From Streptomyces litmocidini (GTDB lineage Bacteria; Actinomycetota; Actinomycetes; Streptomycetales; Streptomycetaceae): a stretch of 64,000 nt of DNA. The DNA lies in NCBI RefSeq assembly GCF_014649755.1, contig NZ_BMTQ01000020.1, positions 62,001 to 126,000 of the forward strand, in the 5' to 3' direction. A program made the position numbers and the translations under genes. The notes beneath the pieces were generated by a model. It was not told the origin of the DNA, did not search any database, and saw only the letters and a program-made list of their open reading frames with translations. The stretch's first letter is position 1. Each line of letters opens with the position of its first letter. Shown here piece by piece: positions 56,944 through 64,000 of this stretch.

Positions 56944-57816
56944 ATGAAGAAGCCTCTCGCCGGCGCCCTGCTCGCCCTGCTCCTGGCAGGCGCGACAGCG
57001 GTTCCGGCCGCGGCCTCCGCACCCCGGGAGACGGTCGCACAGGCCCCGGCCCCGGCCTCCGCACCCCGGACCCAGGCCGTGACCGCCGTCGACTTCGCGG
57101 GAACGGTCGCGCTCAGCAACTGTTCCGGCTCCGTCGTCCGCACCCCCAGCTCCCTGCCGAGCGACCCCGCGCTCGTCCTGTCCAACGGCCACTGCCTGGA
57201 GACCGGCATGCCGGGGCCCGGCCAGGTCGTCAAGGACCGGCGCTCCAGCCGCTCGTTCACCCTGCTCAACTCGGCCGGCACCGGCGTCGGCACCCTGCGC
57301 GCGAGCAAGATCGCGTACGGCACGATGACCGACACGGACATCTCGATCTACCAGCTGACCAAGACGTACGCGCAGATCCAGAGCACGTACGGGATCAGCG
57401 CCCTCACCCTCAACGACACCCACCCGGTGGCCGGTTCGCCGATCACGGTGGTCTCGGGGTACTGGAAGCGGACCTACAGCTGCGACATCGACGGGTTCGT
57501 CTACCGCCTCAAGGAGGGTGACTGGACCTGGAAGGACTCGGTCCGCTACACCTCGACCTGCAACACCATCGGCGGCACCTCCGGCTCGCCGGTCATCGAC
57601 CGGAACACCGGCAAGGTCGTCGCCGTCAACAACACGGGCAACGAGGACGGCCAGAGCTGCACCGTGAACAACCCGTGCGAGGTCGACGAGAGCGGCAACG
57701 TCACCGTCCGCCAGGGCATCAACTACGCCCAGGAGACGTACACGATCGTCCCCTGCATCGGCGCCGGGAACGTGATCGACCTGAACCGCCCGGGCTGCGT
57801 CCTGCCCAAGCCGTAA
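56944..57816 (+). CDS. Secreted trypsin-like serine protease
   Basis: A 290-residue preprotein from ATG 56944 (GAGGGG upstream; earlier ATGs lie on the palindrome). The signal peptide KKPLAGALLALLLAGATAVP is cut after AAASA. A repeated APAPASAPR pro-region follows. The catalytic residues are His83 (VLSNGHCLETG), Asp132 (MTDTDISIYQLT) and Ser213 (GGTSGSPVIDRNTGKVV). Six Cys in the mature protein can form disulfides (NCSGSVV, YSCDIDG, TSTCNTI, SCTVNNPCEV, VPCIG). This is the V8/trypsin-like exported protease common in Streptomyces supernatants. Confidence 0.92.
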   Translation: MKKPLAGALLALLLAGATAVPAAASAPRETVAQAPAPASAPRTQAVTAVDFAGTVALSNCSGSVVRTPSSLPSDPALVLSNGHCLETGMPGPGQVVKDRRSSRSFTLLNSAGTGVGTLRASKIAYGTMTDTDISIYQLTKTYAQIQSTYGISALTLNDTHPVAGSPITVVSGYWKRTYSCDIDGFVYRLKEGDWTWKDSVRYTSTCNTIGGTSGSPVIDRNTGKVVAVNNTGNEDGQSCTVNNPCEVDESGNVTVRQGINYAQETYTIVPCIGAGNVIDLNRPGCVLPKP

Positions 57817-57828
57817 CACCCCGGCCGT

Positions 57829-57868
57829 CGCCGTCGGCCGCCCGTGTCCGGGCGGGCGGCCGACGGCG
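57829..57868. terminator. Bidirectional terminator between protease and acyl-CoA dehydrogenase
   Basis: Two perfectly complementary 16-base arms, CGCCGTCGGCCGCCCG and CGGGCGGCCGACGGCG, 13 bp after one stop and 22 bp before the other. Confidence 0.82.
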
Positions 57869-57889
57869 TGGCGCAGGGCCGACCGCCCG

Positions 57890-59614
57890 TCAGGGAGTCA
57901 TCTCGTACGCGCCGGACAGCGCCTCGACGCGCTGCCACACGCGCCCCGACCGCGCCTCGTCCACGACGGGGCGCCGGACGGCGCCGAGCGCCCAGAGCTG
58001 CTGCTGCTCGGTCGCGGAGTCCTTGCCGTGCAGCTCCACCGCGTGCGCGGAGAAGTCACGGACGAGGACGGCGAACAGCTCGTCGAGCACGTCCTCGTCG
58101 AGACCCGTCAGGGCGGCCTGCTCCAGGACCAGCTGCCCGTGGACGACGAGCGCGAAGAGCTGGCCGACGGCCAGGAGCAGGTCGAGGTCGCGGCTCTGCT
58201 GCTCGTCGGGGGCGGCCTTGAGCACGAACTCGCAGAGGGCGTCGGCCTGTTCGCGGAAGCGGGCGACGTTCGGCACGTGCTCGTACGCCTCGTAGGCCGG
58301 CCGCCAGTCGTGGAAGCGGACCGAGCCGAGACCCCGCGCCGGACCCTGCCGGAAGAGGAACGCGTCGTCGGCCGCGTCCAGACGGGTCGGGACGGGCTCG
58401 TACGCGACCGGGTCGAGCAGGTGGTTGCGCATGAACTTCAGGATCAGGGCCAGGTTGACGTGGACCGTGCCCTCCAGCTTCGGCAGGCCGCGGATCTCCA
58501 CGGCGGCCTCCGCGAAGTAGTTGTCCTTCTCGAAGCCCTTGGCGGCGATCACGTCCCACATCAGGTCGATGACCTTCTCGCCCTCCGTGGTCACCTTCAT
58601 CTTCGTCATCGGGTTGAAGAGGAGGTAGCGGCGGTCCTCGGGACCGGCGGTGCGGAAGTAGTCGACGGCGCGGTCGCTGAACAGCTTCATGCCGACGAGC
58701 CGGACGTAGGCGTCGGTCAGCTCGCGCCGCACGTGCGGGAAGGCCGTGACCGGGCGGCCGTAGAGGATGCGGTTCTGCGCGTGCGTGACGGCCTCGTACA
58801 TCGCGTGCTCGCAGATGCCGATGGAGGCGGTGCAGAGGTTGAACTTGCCGACGTTGACGGTGTTGAGGGCGGCGTCGAAGGCGGCGCGCCCGGCGTGCAG
58901 GACGTCCTCGGCGGCGACGGGGTAGTCCTCCAGGCGGAACTCGCTGACGAACTTCGACGAGTCGACGACGTTCTTCACGAGGTGGTACGCCGGGTGGCGG
59001 CTGTCGGCGGCGAAGAAGACGTAGCCGTCGGGGCCCTCGACGTCGGTGCGGCGGCCGAAGACGGAGACGAGGCCGGCGGCGTTGCCGTTGCCGATGTAGT
59101 ACTTGGAGCCGGTGGCGCGGAAGCCGCCCGCGCCGTCGGGCGTGAGCAGCATGTCCGTCGAGTAGATGTCGGCGCCGTGCGACTTCTCGGAGAGGCCGAA
59201 GGCGAACACCTCGCCCTGGGCGAGGAGTTCGGCGGCGCGGGCGCGGGCGGCGGCGTTGTCGCTCTGCCAGACCGGGCCGAGGCCGAGGATGGTCACCTGC
59301 CAGGCGTACCAGTAGTCGAGGCCGTAGAAGCCGAGGATCTCGTTGAGGGCGGCGATGCGGGCGGTGTCCCAGCGCTTGTCGCCCTCGTCGTCGCCGGCGG
59401 CGGAGGACGGCGTCAGGAAGGTCGCGAAGAGCCCTTCCTCCGCGGCGAAGGCGAGGAAGTCGCCGAGCCAGGCCCGGGTCCGGTAGTCCTCGATGATCCG
59501 TCGCTTGCCGCGCGCCTCGAACCAGTCCACGGTGGCGCGCAGCAGCCGGCGGGTCTCCGGGTCGAAGTGGGCGGGATCGTAGGTGTGCGGGTTGAACAGC
59601 AGCGGGTCGGCCAT
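57890..59614 (-). CDS. Acyl-CoA dehydrogenase
   Basis: A 574-residue flavoenzyme from ATG 59614. The FAD/acyl-CoA core includes FAFGLSEKSHGADIYSTDML (the LTEp-like substrate loop), ATGSKYYIGNGNAAGLVSVF, FKLxD-like SEFRLEDYPVAAEDVL, and FNLCTASIGICEHAMYEAVT with the catalytic-base region. The ~200-residue extra C-terminal domain, with VLILKFMRNHLLD-like helices, is like the long-chain two-domain family. It performs the first oxidative step of beta-oxidation or a related dehydrogenation. The PadR gene lies 52 bp upstream and is transcribed in the same direction, so both may form one PadR-controlled unit. Confidence 0.9.
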   Translation of the reverse strand: MADPLLFNPHTYDPAHFDPETRRLLRATVDWFEARGKRRIIEDYRTRAWLGDFLAFAAEEGLFATFLTPSSAAGDDEGDKRWDTARIAALNEILGFYGLDYWYAWQVTILGLGPVWQSDNAAARARAAELLAQGEVFAFGLSEKSHGADIYSTDMLLTPDGAGGFRATGSKYYIGNGNAAGLVSVFGRRTDVEGPDGYVFFAADSRHPAYHLVKNVVDSSKFVSEFRLEDYPVAAEDVLHAGRAAFDAALNTVNVGKFNLCTASIGICEHAMYEAVTHAQNRILYGRPVTAFPHVRRELTDAYVRLVGMKLFSDRAVDYFRTAGPEDRRYLLFNPMTKMKVTTEGEKVIDLMWDVIAAKGFEKDNYFAEAAVEIRGLPKLEGTVHVNLALILKFMRNHLLDPVAYEPVPTRLDAADDAFLFRQGPARGLGSVRFHDWRPAYEAYEHVPNVARFREQADALCEFVLKAAPDEQQSRDLDLLLAVGQLFALVVHGQLVLEQAALTGLDEDVLDELFAVLVRDFSAHAVELHGKDSATEQQQLWALGAVRRPVVDEARSGRVWQRVEALSGAYEMTP

Positions 59615-59666
59615 GACGTCCGCCTTTCCGGCTCGGGGTGAGGGGTGTGGTGGTGTACGGGTCGGT

Positions 59667-60230
59667 TCAGCGCTCGGCTTCGAACCGGGCGAGCGTGGCG
59701 AGGACGTCGTCGAGCCAGGCGATCATCATCCGTTCGTACGCGATGCCGCCGCGCAGCACGGCGTGCTGGAGCTCCCGCTCGGCGTCGAGCGGAGCGCCGG
59801 CCGTCCCCGCCGTCCCGGGGAAGTCGCGCGCCTCGCCCGCGAGGTAGTGCTCCAGGCGGTCGGTGTGCGCCCGCCTGTGCCGTCCGACCTCGCCGATCAG
59901 CGCGGCCGGGTCGTCGAAGGCGGCTCCCCGGATCTTCACCGCGAGGTCGTGCCGCACGCTCTCGGGCTCGATCGGTTCGTGCAGCCACGTGGAGAGCGCG
60001 GCCCGTCCGGGTCCCGCGACGGAGTACTCCTTCTTGTCGGGCCGCCCCTGCTGGGGGACGTCCCGGACGTCCACCCAGCCGTCGCTCTCCATCCGCTTGA
60101 GCACGCGGTAGATCTGCTGGTGGGTGGCGGTCCAGAAGTATCCGATGGACCGCTCGAAGCGCCGGGCCAGCTCGTAGCCGGATCCGGGCTTCTCGAGCAG
60201 GGACACGAGGATCGCGTGGTCGAGCGCCAT
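59667..60230 (-). CDS. PadR-family transcriptional regulator
   Basis: A 187-residue protein from ATG 60230. The winged helix-turn-helix lies at ~1-80: MALDHAILVSLLEKPGSGYE, LARRFERSIGYFWTATHQQI, YRVLKRMESDGWVDVRDVPQ and KKEYSVAGPGRAAL. A C-terminal dimer helix domain (VRHDLAVKIRGAAF ... HRRAHTDRLEHYLAGE) has the Vir-like second subfamily length. PadR proteins repress detoxification genes and are released by small molecules. A perfect palindrome abuts its start, so autoregulation is likely; the same operator could affect the divergent macro/ADP-ribosyltransferase gene. Confidence 0.9.
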   Translation of the reverse strand: MALDHAILVSLLEKPGSGYELARRFERSIGYFWTATHQQIYRVLKRMESDGWVDVRDVPQQGRPDKKEYSVAGPGRAALSTWLHEPIEPESVRHDLAVKIRGAAFDDPAALIGEVGRHRRAHTDRLEHYLAGEARDFPGTAGTAGAPLDAERELQHAVLRGGIAYERMMIAWLDDVLATLARFEAER

Positions 60231-60239
60231 GCGCCCGAT

Positions 60240-60267
60240 CTTGCTATGCAACGAGTTGCATAGCAAG
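60240..60267. promoter_or_regulatory. 28-bp perfect palindrome in the PadR leader
   Basis: Thirteen-base arms CTTGCTATGCAAC and GTTGCATAGCAAG around GA. It starts 9 bp upstream of the PadR start, overlapping its leader, and ends 95 bp before the divergent gene. ATGCAAC/GTTGCAT is a plausible PadR-type half-site pair, and TATGCA could be a -10 box blocked by the repressor. Confidence 0.85.
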
Positions 60268-60362
60268 GGTGGGCCGCTTCGATGAGACGCGGCTCACGGG
60301 CGTTGTCAGTGGGGGGCGATAGCTTCGGGATCGTTCGAAAGACCGCATGACAGGGGGAATTC

Positions 60363-62786
60363 GTGGGTGTCGAGCGTGCGTTGAAGGTCGTTCTCGTCGA
60401 CGTCAACGACGAGGTGGTGGCGGCCTGGCGGTCCGCGTTCGCGGACACGCCCGGGGTCGAGATCCGGCGGGGTTCCGTCCTCGACGTGGACGTGGACGCG
60501 TGGGTCTCCCCCACCAACGCGAAGGGCCGGATGGACGGAGGGGTCGACGCCGTCGTCAAGCGGCACCTCGGCGCCGGCGTCCAGGTGCGGGTGCAGCGGG
60601 CGATCCGCGAGCGGTTCGGCGGGAGCCTGCCGGTGGGCAGCGCGGTCTGCGTCCCGTCCGGGGCGGCCGTGCCGCGCCATCTGATCTCGACGCCGACGAT
60701 GCGGCAGTCCTCGCAGGACGTCAGTGACACGATGAACGTGGCGCTGGCGTGCGCGGCGGCGTTCCAGGCGGTGCACCTGCAGAACCTGGCGAAGCCCGGC
60801 AGCATCCGGTCGGTGGCGCTCGTCGGAATGGGAGCGCGGACGGGCCGGGTGCCGGCGCAGGTGTGCGCCAATCTGATGTGGACGGGGTACACGCTGTTCC
60901 ACGACCACGGGTTCGCGGACTACGACGAGCTGCGGGCCGCGGTGCTCGGCCAGCTCGCCGACATCGAGGGCGCGGGCCCGGCCCAGCGGGTGCGGATCAA
61001 GGTGCCGCAGCAGCCGCCGGCCGGCGCGGCCCCGGAGCTGCCGGGACCGGCCGAGTCGGCCTCGGACGCGCCGGAACCGGCCGAGTCGGCCTCGGACGCG
61101 CCGGAACCGGCCGGGGTGCCGACCGTCACGGCCCCGGCCCCGGCCCCGTCGGAACCGGCCGGGACGCCGGAACCGGCCGCGACGCCGACCGCCTCGGCCT
61201 CGGATCCGCTGGGGCTGGCCGAGCTGTTCACGGGCGGTGGCGAGCCGTGGCTGCCGCTGCTCGCCCCGGTGATCGAGGCGCAGCCCGGGGCCGGCTCCTT
61301 CATCGGGCCGAAGCGGAGCCCGGAGGTGGTTCCGGTGCGCGAGCTGACCTTCCAGGCGTTGAAGCCGCATCCGCCGCACAAGTGGAAGGTGGTCGCCTTC
61401 GGGCAGAACCCGTACCCGCGGGCGGAGAGCGCGACCGGCATCGCGATGTTCGACAACACCTTCCACGACTGGAAGGACAGCCAGTTCGGTCGGGTGGTCA
61501 GCATCCGCTGCCTCATCAAGGCGGCCGCGATGTGGAAGTACGGCATCGCCAAGAAGACCCCGATCGCCGACGTCCGGGCGCTGTTGAGGAAGGAGGACAC
61601 GGTCCAGCCGCCGGAGTGGTTCCAGGCGATGCTCACCCAGGGCGTGCTGTTGCTGAACGCGTCGCTCACGGCGAGCGCGGACGGGGCCGTGCCGACCGAG
61701 CGGCACACGTCCTTCTGGCGGCCCGTGGTCGAGCAGATCGTCGAGGAGATCCTCCGGGCGAAGCAGGACGCCGAGGAGGAGGACCGCGGGGTGGTGTTCG
61801 CCTGGTGGGGCGCGCACGCGCGGAGCCTGAAGCGGGTCGTCCAGCGGCTGGAGAAGAAGTACCCGGGAGTCGAGGTCCGGCACCTGGACCACGCGAACCC
61901 GGCGGCGCAGGGGGACGCCTTCTGCGAGGGGGACCACTTCGCCCGGGTGAACGACGCCCTGGCGGCGGTGGGCACCGAGCCGGTGGACTGGCTGCCGCGC
62001 AAGGGCTGGGACCAGGACGCGGCGGGGGCCGGAGGGTCCGGCGGTGGTGTCGCGGAGCGCATGGGCGCGTTCATCGCGTCGACGATGGAGCTGCACCAGC
62101 TGTATCTGGAGCGGCTCACGGGCGTCAAGGACGAGGGGCTCGTCCTGCCGCCGATCACCGGAGTGTTCGACACGCCGGTGATGGACTTCCGGAAGGCCGT
62201 CGCACCGGTGACGGAGGTGCTCGCGAACCTGGACCGGTACGTCGAGCGGTCGAGCCGGTTCGCGGAGGCCAAGGTGGCGGGGGCGGGGACCGCGGACGGC
62301 CTGTCCGCCGACGCGATCTCGGCGCTGTACCTGTACACGTGCGAGTCGGCTTTCTACCGCGAGATCAACGCCGTGCTGCGGTCCCCGGACCGGGAGCGGC
62401 TCGTGCCGTACCTGCCGTACCTGCGCCTGCTGTTCTCGGCCGTCGCCGAACTGCCGCCGCAGACGCGGCCGCTGTGGCGCGGTGTGGCGCTCGACCTGCG
62501 GTCCCAGTATCCGCTGGGACGGACGGTGACGTGGTGGGGCGTCTCGTCGTGCACGTCCGAGCCGGGCGTGGCCCGGGCCTTCCTCGGGAGCCGCGGCCGG
62601 CGGACCCTGTTCGAGGTGACGCCGGCGCGTGCGGTGGGGATCCGGCGGTTCTCCGCCTTCACGGGCGAGGAGGAGTACATCCTGACCCCCGGCACCCAGC
62701 TGAAGGTGACGGACGTGAAGACCGAGCGCGGCGGGCTGTGCACCGTACGCCTCACCGAACTGGAGGGGCAGGGGCTGGTGTCGTAG
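60363..62786 (+). CDS. Macro domain-UDG fold-ADP-ribosyltransferase fusion protein
   Basis: An 807-residue protein from GTG 60363 after AGGGGGAATTC. Residues ~8-200 are a macro (ADP-ribose-binding) domain: ALKVVLVDVNDEVVAAWRSA, VSPTNAKGRMDGGVDAVVKR, HLISTPTMRQ. Residues ~215-285 are a Pro/Ala linker with a duplicated AESASDAPEP. Residues ~325-545 have the uracil-DNA-glycosylase family 1 layout: AFGQNPYPRAESATG (347-352, Asn where UNG has catalytic Asp), QGVLLLNASLT (426-), HTSFWRPVVEQIVEEIL, FAWWGAHA, and DHANPAAQGDAFCEGDHFAR (507-) ending PVDW. Residues ~645-790 are an R-S-E ADP-ribosyltransferase: LWRGV (Arg706), SSCTS (728-732), and ExE at Glu769-Glu771. No signal peptide. The domains suggest ADP-ribose transfer, reading or removal plus base recognition in DNA. 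Confidence 0.82.
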   Translation: MGVERALKVVLVDVNDEVVAAWRSAFADTPGVEIRRGSVLDVDVDAWVSPTNAKGRMDGGVDAVVKRHLGAGVQVRVQRAIRERFGGSLPVGSAVCVPSGAAVPRHLISTPTMRQSSQDVSDTMNVALACAAAFQAVHLQNLAKPGSIRSVALVGMGARTGRVPAQVCANLMWTGYTLFHDHGFADYDELRAAVLGQLADIEGAGPAQRVRIKVPQQPPAGAAPELPGPAESASDAPEPAESASDAPEPAGVPTVTAPAPAPSEPAGTPEPAATPTASASDPLGLAELFTGGGEPWLPLLAPVIEAQPGAGSFIGPKRSPEVVPVRELTFQALKPHPPHKWKVVAFGQNPYPRAESATGIAMFDNTFHDWKDSQFGRVVSIRCLIKAAAMWKYGIAKKTPIADVRALLRKEDTVQPPEWFQAMLTQGVLLLNASLTASADGAVPTERHTSFWRPVVEQIVEEILRAKQDAEEEDRGVVFAWWGAHARSLKRVVQRLEKKYPGVEVRHLDHANPAAQGDAFCEGDHFARVNDALAAVGTEPVDWLPRKGWDQDAAGAGGSGGGVAERMGAFIASTMELHQLYLERLTGVKDEGLVLPPITGVFDTPVMDFRKAVAPVTEVLANLDRYVERSSRFAEAKVAGAGTADGLSADAISALYLYTCESAFYREINAVLRSPDRERLVPYLPYLRLLFSAVAELPPQTRPLWRGVALDLRSQYPLGRTVTWWGVSSCTSEPGVARAFLGSRGRRTLFEVTPARAVGIRRFSAFTGEEEYILTPGTQLKVTDVKTERGGLCTVRLTELEGQGLVS

Positions 62787-62807
62787 GTCCCACCGCCGGA
62801 CGGCGCG

Positions 62808-62841
62808 GAGGCCGCCCCCTCCCGGAGGAGGGGACGGCCTC
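62808..62841. terminator. Bidirectional terminator between the fusion gene and pntB
   Basis: GAGGCCG-CCCCCTCC pairs with AGGAGGGGA-CGGCCTC around CGG, 22 bp after one stop and 13 bp before the other. Confidence 0.75.
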
Positions 62842-62853
62842 GGTCCGCGCCTC

Positions 62854-64000
62854 TCAGAGCGCGCCGACGATGTCCTCGACCCGCTCCTTCGCGTCGCCGA
62901 AGAGCATGGAGGTGTTCTCGCGGAAGAACAGCGGGTTCTGCACGCCCGCGTAGCCGGAGGCCATCGAGCGCTTGAAGACGATGACCTTGTTCGCCTCCCA
63001 GACGGTGAGGACCGGCATGCCGGCGAGCGGGCTGCCGGGATCCTCGGCGCCGGCCGGGTTGACCGTGTCGTTGGCGCCGATCACGAGGACGACGTCGGTG
63101 TCGGCGAAGTCCTCGTTGATCTCGTCCATCTCCAGCACGATGTCGTACGGCACCTTGGCCTCGGCGAGGAGCACGTTCATGTGGCCGGGCAGACGGCCGG
63201 CGACCGGGTGGATGCCGAACCGCACGTCGACGCCCTTCGCCCGCAGCTTCGAGGTGAGCTCCGCGACCGGGTACTGCGCCTGCGCCACGGCCATGCCGTA
63301 GCCGGGCGTGATGACCACCGAGCGGGCGGCGCCGAGGAGTTCGGCGGCGGCCTGGGCGGTGATCTCGTGGTGCTCGCCGTAGTCGACGTCCGAGGCCGAC
63401 GGCGCCTCGATGCCGAAGCCGCCGGCGATGACGGAGATGAACGAGCGGTTCATCGCCTTGCACATGATGTACGAGAGGTAGGCACCCGAGGAGCCGACCA
63501 GCGCGCCGGTGATGATCAGCAGGTCGTTGCCGAGCAGGAAGCCGGAGGCCGCCGCGGCCCAGCCGGAGTAGCTGTTGAGCATCGAGACCACGACCGGCAT
63601 GTCGCCGCCGCCGATCGAGGCCACCAGGTGCCAGCCCAGGGCGAGCGCCAGGACCGTCACGGCGATCAGCAGCCACAGCTGCGGCGTGACCACGAACCAC
63701 ACCGTGAGGACGAGGAACAGGCCGAGGGAACCGAGGTTCAGCGCGTTCTTGCCCGGCAGGACGAGCGGCTTGGAGCTGATCTTCGCCGAGAGCTTCAGGT
63801 AGGCCACGATGGAGCCGGTGAAGGTCACCGCGCCGATGAACAGGCCGATGAACACCTCGGCGTGGTGGATGCCCAGCGTGCCGAGCGCGTCCAGGGCCTC
63901 GGCCTCGTGGCCGTCGGGCTGGTGCTCGACGTTCAGGAAGCCGTTCCAGCTGACCAGCACGGCCGCGAGGCCGACGAAGGAGTGCAGCAGCGCGATCAGT
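62854..64000 (-). CDS. pntB: NAD(P) transhydrogenase subunit beta (5' end outside window)
   Basis: The frame is open through the right edge, giving the last ~381 residues of PntB. Membrane helices (HAEVFIGLFIGAVTFTGSIV; LFLVLTVWFVVTPQLWLLI; GWAAAASGFLLGNDLLIITG) precede the NADP(H)-binding dIII domain: SVVITPGYGMAVAQAQYPVA, VDVRFGIHPVAGRLPGHMNV, DVVLVIGANDTVNPAGAEDP and VWEANKVIVFKRSMASGYAG. The protein moves hydride between NADH and NADP+ using the proton gradient. The alpha subunit genes should lie to the right of the window. Confidence 0.95.
   Translation of the reverse strand, partial: LIALLHSFVGLAAVLVSWNGFLNVEHQPDGHEAEALDALGTLGIHHAEVFIGLFIGAVTFTGSIVAYLKLSAKISSKPLVLPGKNALNLGSLGLFLVLTVWFVVTPQLWLLIAVTVLALALGWHLVASIGGGDMPVVVSMLNSYSGWAAAASGFLLGNDLLIITGALVGSSGAYLSYIMCKAMNRSFISVIAGGFGIEAPSASDVDYGEHHEITAQAAAELLGAARSVVITPGYGMAVAQAQYPVAELTSKLRAKGVDVRFGIHPVAGRLPGHMNVLLAEAKVPYDIVLEMDEINEDFADTDVVLVIGANDTVNPAGAEDPGSPLAGMPVLTVWEANKVIVFKRSMASGYAGVQNPLFFRENTSMLFGDAKERVEDIVGAL

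Overview
The window is high-GC actinobacterial DNA. Codon use, GTG/TTG starts, GGAGG-type ribosome sites and the gene set (LAL-type LuxR regulators, a family 1 encapsulin with its DyP peroxidase, MpaB-type oxygenase, STAS and PadR/TetR regulators) point to Streptomyces or a close relative. Species cannot be fixed from the sequence.

Left part (1-15412): worn accessory DNA beside tRNA-Pro(GGG). It opens with the membrane half of a molybdopterin oxidoreductase cut by the window edge, then 2.4 kb with no intact gene but with remnants of a RibD-like deaminase and an alpha/beta hydrolase. An apparently intact ion and membrane block follows: NfeD-like protein, flotillin, a frameshifted membrane gene with a (TTGGCC)9 repeat, a two-RCK TrkA-like protein, an antiporter remnant, an ArsB/NhaD-type permease and a CBS protein. 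Next come broken peroxiredoxin and TetR genes, MarR, a DM13 protein, a transposase tail, and a decayed excisionase/integrase pair ending at the 3' end of tRNA-Pro. The integrase has lost its catalytic tyrosine.

Middle (15466-31722): a LAL-like gene with a frameshift and no HTH, DUF309 and DUF488 genes, a TetR gene divergent from a PAP2-EamA pair across a palindromic operator, a promoter followed by an overlapping SPFH and NAD-kinase-like pair, a GNAT protein, a secreted S8 protease, an intact 1007-residue LAL regulator, and a repeat-rich gap.

Rox region (31723-34340): a rifampicin monooxygenase (rox) and, divergently, a DRGH endonuclease. A 23-bp palindrome between them matches the rifamycin-associated element and could supply -35 boxes for both directions.

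Right part: trypsin-like protease, maltokinase-cap protein, GreA-like factor, membrane genes, the encapsulin-DyP operon, an FdhF/YdeP oxidoreductase broken by two one-base deletions, Clp ATPase, YhgE-like exporter, RecQ, ABC exporter, lipoprotein, tRNA-Leu(GAG), a polyprenyl synthase/MpaB operon, STAS protein, zinc alcohol dehydrogenase, secreted protease, acyl-CoA dehydrogenase with a PadR regulator, and pntB at the right edge.

The most unusual gene is 60363-62786. One 807-residue protein joins an N-terminal macro domain, a central uracil-DNA-glycosylase-fold domain with an altered catalytic motif, and a C-terminal R-S-ExE ADP-ribosyltransferase. It is divergent from the PadR gene across a perfect 28-bp palindrome. 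Several single-base frameshifts in otherwise conserved genes may be assembly errors, so pseudogene calls at 15466, 37911 and 40541 are provisional.
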